Positions 7,098 to 8,908 of a DNA stretch of 8,908 bases are shown in pieces; the stretch's first letter is position 1; every line of letters starts with the position of its first letter. Location of the stretch: assembly GCA_031276685.1 (NCBI GenBank), contig JAISMQ010000133.1:1-8908 (forward strand), written 5' to 3'. Under the pieces are notes generated by a model that was not told the DNA's origin, searched no databases, and saw nothing but the letters and a program-made list of their open reading frames with translations. This DNA is from Treponema sp. Lineage in GTDB: Bacteria; Spirochaetota; Spirochaetia; Treponematales; Breznakiellaceae. The position numbers and the translations under genes were made by a program.

Positions 7098-8688
7098 TAG
7101 TTCGCTGCCCTTCGCGCAGGACCCGGCGGTGGATTCCGCGTTATTTCCAGCACGGCCTCCCGCAGTTCCCGCCTGTCGATGCCCCAGTTCCTGCCGAAGC
7201 GGGCGAGGAGTCTGCCGGAAAGATCCATGAACCGCCAAAACACCGGCTGCCCCGCCGGCGCGACGGAAAGTTCCGGGAAGGGGCGGCGGTTTACCAAAAT
7301 TTCCCAAAAGCGGGCAAAGTTCTTTACCCGGTCCAGATCGGGCCGGGGGAGCGCGGCGGTACTCAGGGCCTCGTAGGGCGGCCCGGGGGCACAGCGTATG
7401 CCCCAGTCCCCGCCGCATCGGGCCAGCGGCGTTCCGGGGAGGAGTTTGAGGATACCAAGCTGGATTTCAGCACGCCCGCCCTGGGCGGGGGGTGCGGCGC
7501 CCGTGCCCGGCACGCCGGTTTCCGCCGGCCCCGACAGGGCCAGCCACAGTTTGTCAAAACACTCGGCAAAGGATTCGAGGCTTTCCCCCGGCAGGGCGGC
7601 GATAAGGTCCGCGTGGACCGTCGCCGCAGTTTCCCTGCGGAGGAACCGCAGCAGTTCCAGGGCCGCCTCCCCGTTGCCGGGGTTCCCGCCGCCGGGGCGG
7701 TTGATACGGGCGGCAACCCGGGGGTTCAGGGTCTGTATCCCGATTTCCAGCCGCAGGCTCCCCGGCGGGAAGCGCCGCAGCATTTCCCGCAATTCGGGGG
7801 GAAGAGACCGGGAACCATTTCAAAATGAACGCAGAGGGACGCCCCGGCCCGGCGCGCGGCCTCGATGCGCCGCAGAAAAAAATCCATGATCTCCAGGGCC
7901 CGCCCGGTATTGGCGTTAAAGCTCCGGTCCAGGAACTTGAAATTCCGCGCCCCCCGTTTGATAAGCGTATCCATCTCCGCCAGGAAGGGCGCCAGGGGAA
8001 ATTCCCGCACCCGGCCGGAGGCCGCGCTTTGGCAGAAGCCGCAGCGGAAAGGGCAGCCCCGGCTGGACTCCGCGTAGACCAGCTTACGCGCCAGGTCCTC
8101 GCCGCTGTAGTAATGGTACGCCTGCCGTATCCGGCCAAGGTCCGCCGGAGCCCCCTCGATGAACCGCGCCGGCCCCGGATTCCCCCCGCCCAGCAGGGCC
8201 GCGCAGAGTTCCCGAAAAACATCCTCCCCCTCTCCGCGGATCACGTAAGCGGCGTGGCGGAAGATCTCCGCATCTTCCGGAAGGTACGACACCTCCGGCC
8301 CCCCCAGCACCACTACCGGGCCGGGCGGCCCGCCCTCCGCCGCGTTTTTTCCGGCCCACCCATCTTCCAGGGCTTCCAACAGTTCCAGCGTGGCGGCGTG
8401 GTTCCAGATCGATACGGATATTCCCAGGATCCTGGGCCGGAGGCTTAGAATTGCCCCCAGCTTTTCCGCCAGGGGCTGCCGCAGGGCAAATTCAAGGATC
8501 TCGCAGTCCCCTTCCAGGCTGCCCAGGTTGGCCTTGAGGAGCCGCAGGGCCAGGGAGGGGTGTATCCACTTGGCGTTGATGGTGGTAAGCAGGATGGCCG
8601 GACCCCTGGCTTCGCCAAACGCCGTTTGGTTAAAGGCCGGCCCGCCGGCATCCCGGGGCACAAGCGCCTTAATTGGTCTAAAAAGCAT
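7094..8688 (-). pseudogene. B12-binding-type radical SAM protein (DUF4080-like), split by a one-base frameshift
   Basis: Two reading frames together encode one protein of about 531 residues. From the ATG at 8688, an N-terminal cobalamin-binding-like domain (1-185; LGGPEVSYLPED, RGEGEDVF) leads to the radical SAM cluster motif C212-x3-C216-x2-C219, which should bind a [4Fe-4S] cluster. This frame fails at about residue 296. One base inserted in the plus-strand G run at 7796-7801 joins FPP to ELREMLRRF, and the protein continues through the barrel (LRLEIGIQTLNP) and a DUF4080-like tail (GILKLLPGTPL, NFARFWEILVNRR) to a TAG at 7094. No DxHxxG cobalamin motif is visible, so B12 binding is uncertain and the substrate is unknown. 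The downstream part shows no decay, so a sequencing error or a recent mutation are both possible. No good ribosome site precedes 8688. A TTG at 8778 would add 30 unlike residues. It converges on the helicase gene, and the stop codons overlap. Confidence 0.85.
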
Positions 8689-8800
8689 CGTTACAATTTT
8701 ACCACAAAGATGCGGAAGGCGCACAAGGAAGCTGCCGTGCCAACGGAACGTTAGGCGATATGCCCCAAAAATATTCAAAATGCTTGACAGAATATAGATC
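8689..8800. other. Intergenic stretch upstream of the radical SAM gene
   Basis: No gene is supported here. On the minus strand TAAAAT (8696-8701), preceded by TGG, is an extended -10 candidate only seven bases before the ATG at 8688, with no convincing -35. The part at 8698-8730 resembles a widespread dispersed motif. Downstream lies AT-rich sequence with TTGACA at 8784-8789 on the plus strand, which has no matching -10 at normal spacing. Confidence 0.4.
8698..8730. repeat. Possible dispersed-repeat motif (ACCACAAAGATG...GCACAAGG)
   Basis: On the minus strand this reads CTTGTGCGCCTTCCGCATC followed by TTTGTGGTAAAAT. From memory, it resembles a CTTCGTGTCTTTGTGGTTAAA-like motif found upstream of genes in many environmental bacteria. 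Only one copy is present in the window, so it cannot be shown to be a repeat here. Confidence 0.25.
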
Positions 8801-8908
8801 TAGTACACCGTAACATCTAAATATTTACTCAAGGATTTGCGGGTAAAGCCGTTTGAGTTTGATGCGGGCGTCCGCCGTAGTGAATTGCCAGTCCACGCCC
8901 TTTTGCTT
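8801..8908 (-). mobile_element. IS630-family insertion sequence, one end, cut by the window
   Basis: The transposase C-terminus (8825-8908) and about 24 further bases appear to be one end of an IS630-type element, which inserts at TA dinucleotides. The outer edge probably lies near TAGTACACCGTAACATC (8801-8817), which has a TA at its border and would be the terminal inverted repeat. The other end is outside the window, so the exact boundary and repeat are inferred. Confidence 0.45.
8825..8908 (-). CDS. IS630-family transposase, C-terminal fragment
   Basis: The window end cuts into the last 27 codons of a gene read on the minus strand, ending with TAA at 8825-8827. The visible peptide contains GVDWQFTTADARIKLKRLYP, which matches the conserved C-terminal end of IS630-type DDE transposases (V-D-W-[RQ]-F-T-T-x-D-A-R-x-K-L-K-R-L-Y-P). 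The catalytic DDE residues lie upstream, outside the window, so completeness and activity cannot be judged. The family call rests on this short but characteristic tail. Confidence 0.65.
   Translation of the reverse strand, partial: KQKGVDWQFTTADARIKLKRLYPQILE

Noticed and set aside
6869..7828. A 319-codon plus-strand open frame running across the end of the helicase gene and the radical SAM gene
   Set aside because: It overlaps two well-supported genes and its protein matches nothing known; the radical SAM frames opposite it have clear motifs.
8612..8630. CCAAACG/CGTTTGG palindrome
   Set aside because: It is short and lies inside the coding part of the radical SAM gene, where ordinary codons explain it.
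8739..8756. An integron attC-like site (GTTAGGC core with a short inverted repeat)
   Set aside because: The dyad is only 18 bases, the partner core does not fit RYYYAAC, and no second core lies at attC spacing upstream.

Overview
The window holds four substantial genes from a moderately GC-rich bacterial chromosome, flanked by foreign-looking DNA at both edges. The layout and gene families (Na/Pi symporter with PhoU tail, CreD, SWIM-SNF2 helicase, B12-type radical SAM protein with a DUF4080-like tail) would fit a spirochaete such as a gut Treponema. No rRNA or other marker gene is present, so this assignment is a weak inference.

Left edge (1-322): an AT-rich (about 32% GC) fragment on the minus strand encodes the N-terminus of a DNA adenine methyltransferase-like protein. 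The segment that should carry the catalytic DPPY motif appears to be missing. Its promoter lies inside a perfect 17-bp-arm inverted repeat (237-274). The GC-rich main body begins just after this.

Main body (323-7097): a Na+/phosphate cotransporter with a PhoU-like tail (minus) is divergent from creD (plus). The 168-bp gap between them holds a nearly perfect 26-bp dyad that overlaps the transporter's -10 box. Forty bases after creD, on the same strand, comes a very large (1170 aa) SWIM-zinc-finger/SNF2 helicase, so the two may be co-transcribed.

Right part (7094-8688): a B12-binding-type radical SAM gene (minus) converges on the helicase gene, and the two stop codons overlap. It is split by a one-base frameshift in a run of six G (plus strand) at 7796-7801.

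Right edge (8689-8908): an AT-richer intergenic stretch leads into the C-terminal end of an IS630-family transposase (minus), cut by the window end.

The genes do not form an obvious single pathway. Phosphate uptake (Na/Pi symporter with PhoU tail) and CreD, whose E. coli counterpart belongs to the CreBC (formerly PhoM) regulon, share one regulatory gap, which is the only functional link suggested by the layout. I found no CRISPR array, tRNA, rRNA or clear intrinsic terminator. The most notable points are the methyltransferase lacking its catalytic motif behind a palindromic promoter, the dyad between the transporter and creD, and the homopolymer frameshift in the radical SAM gene.
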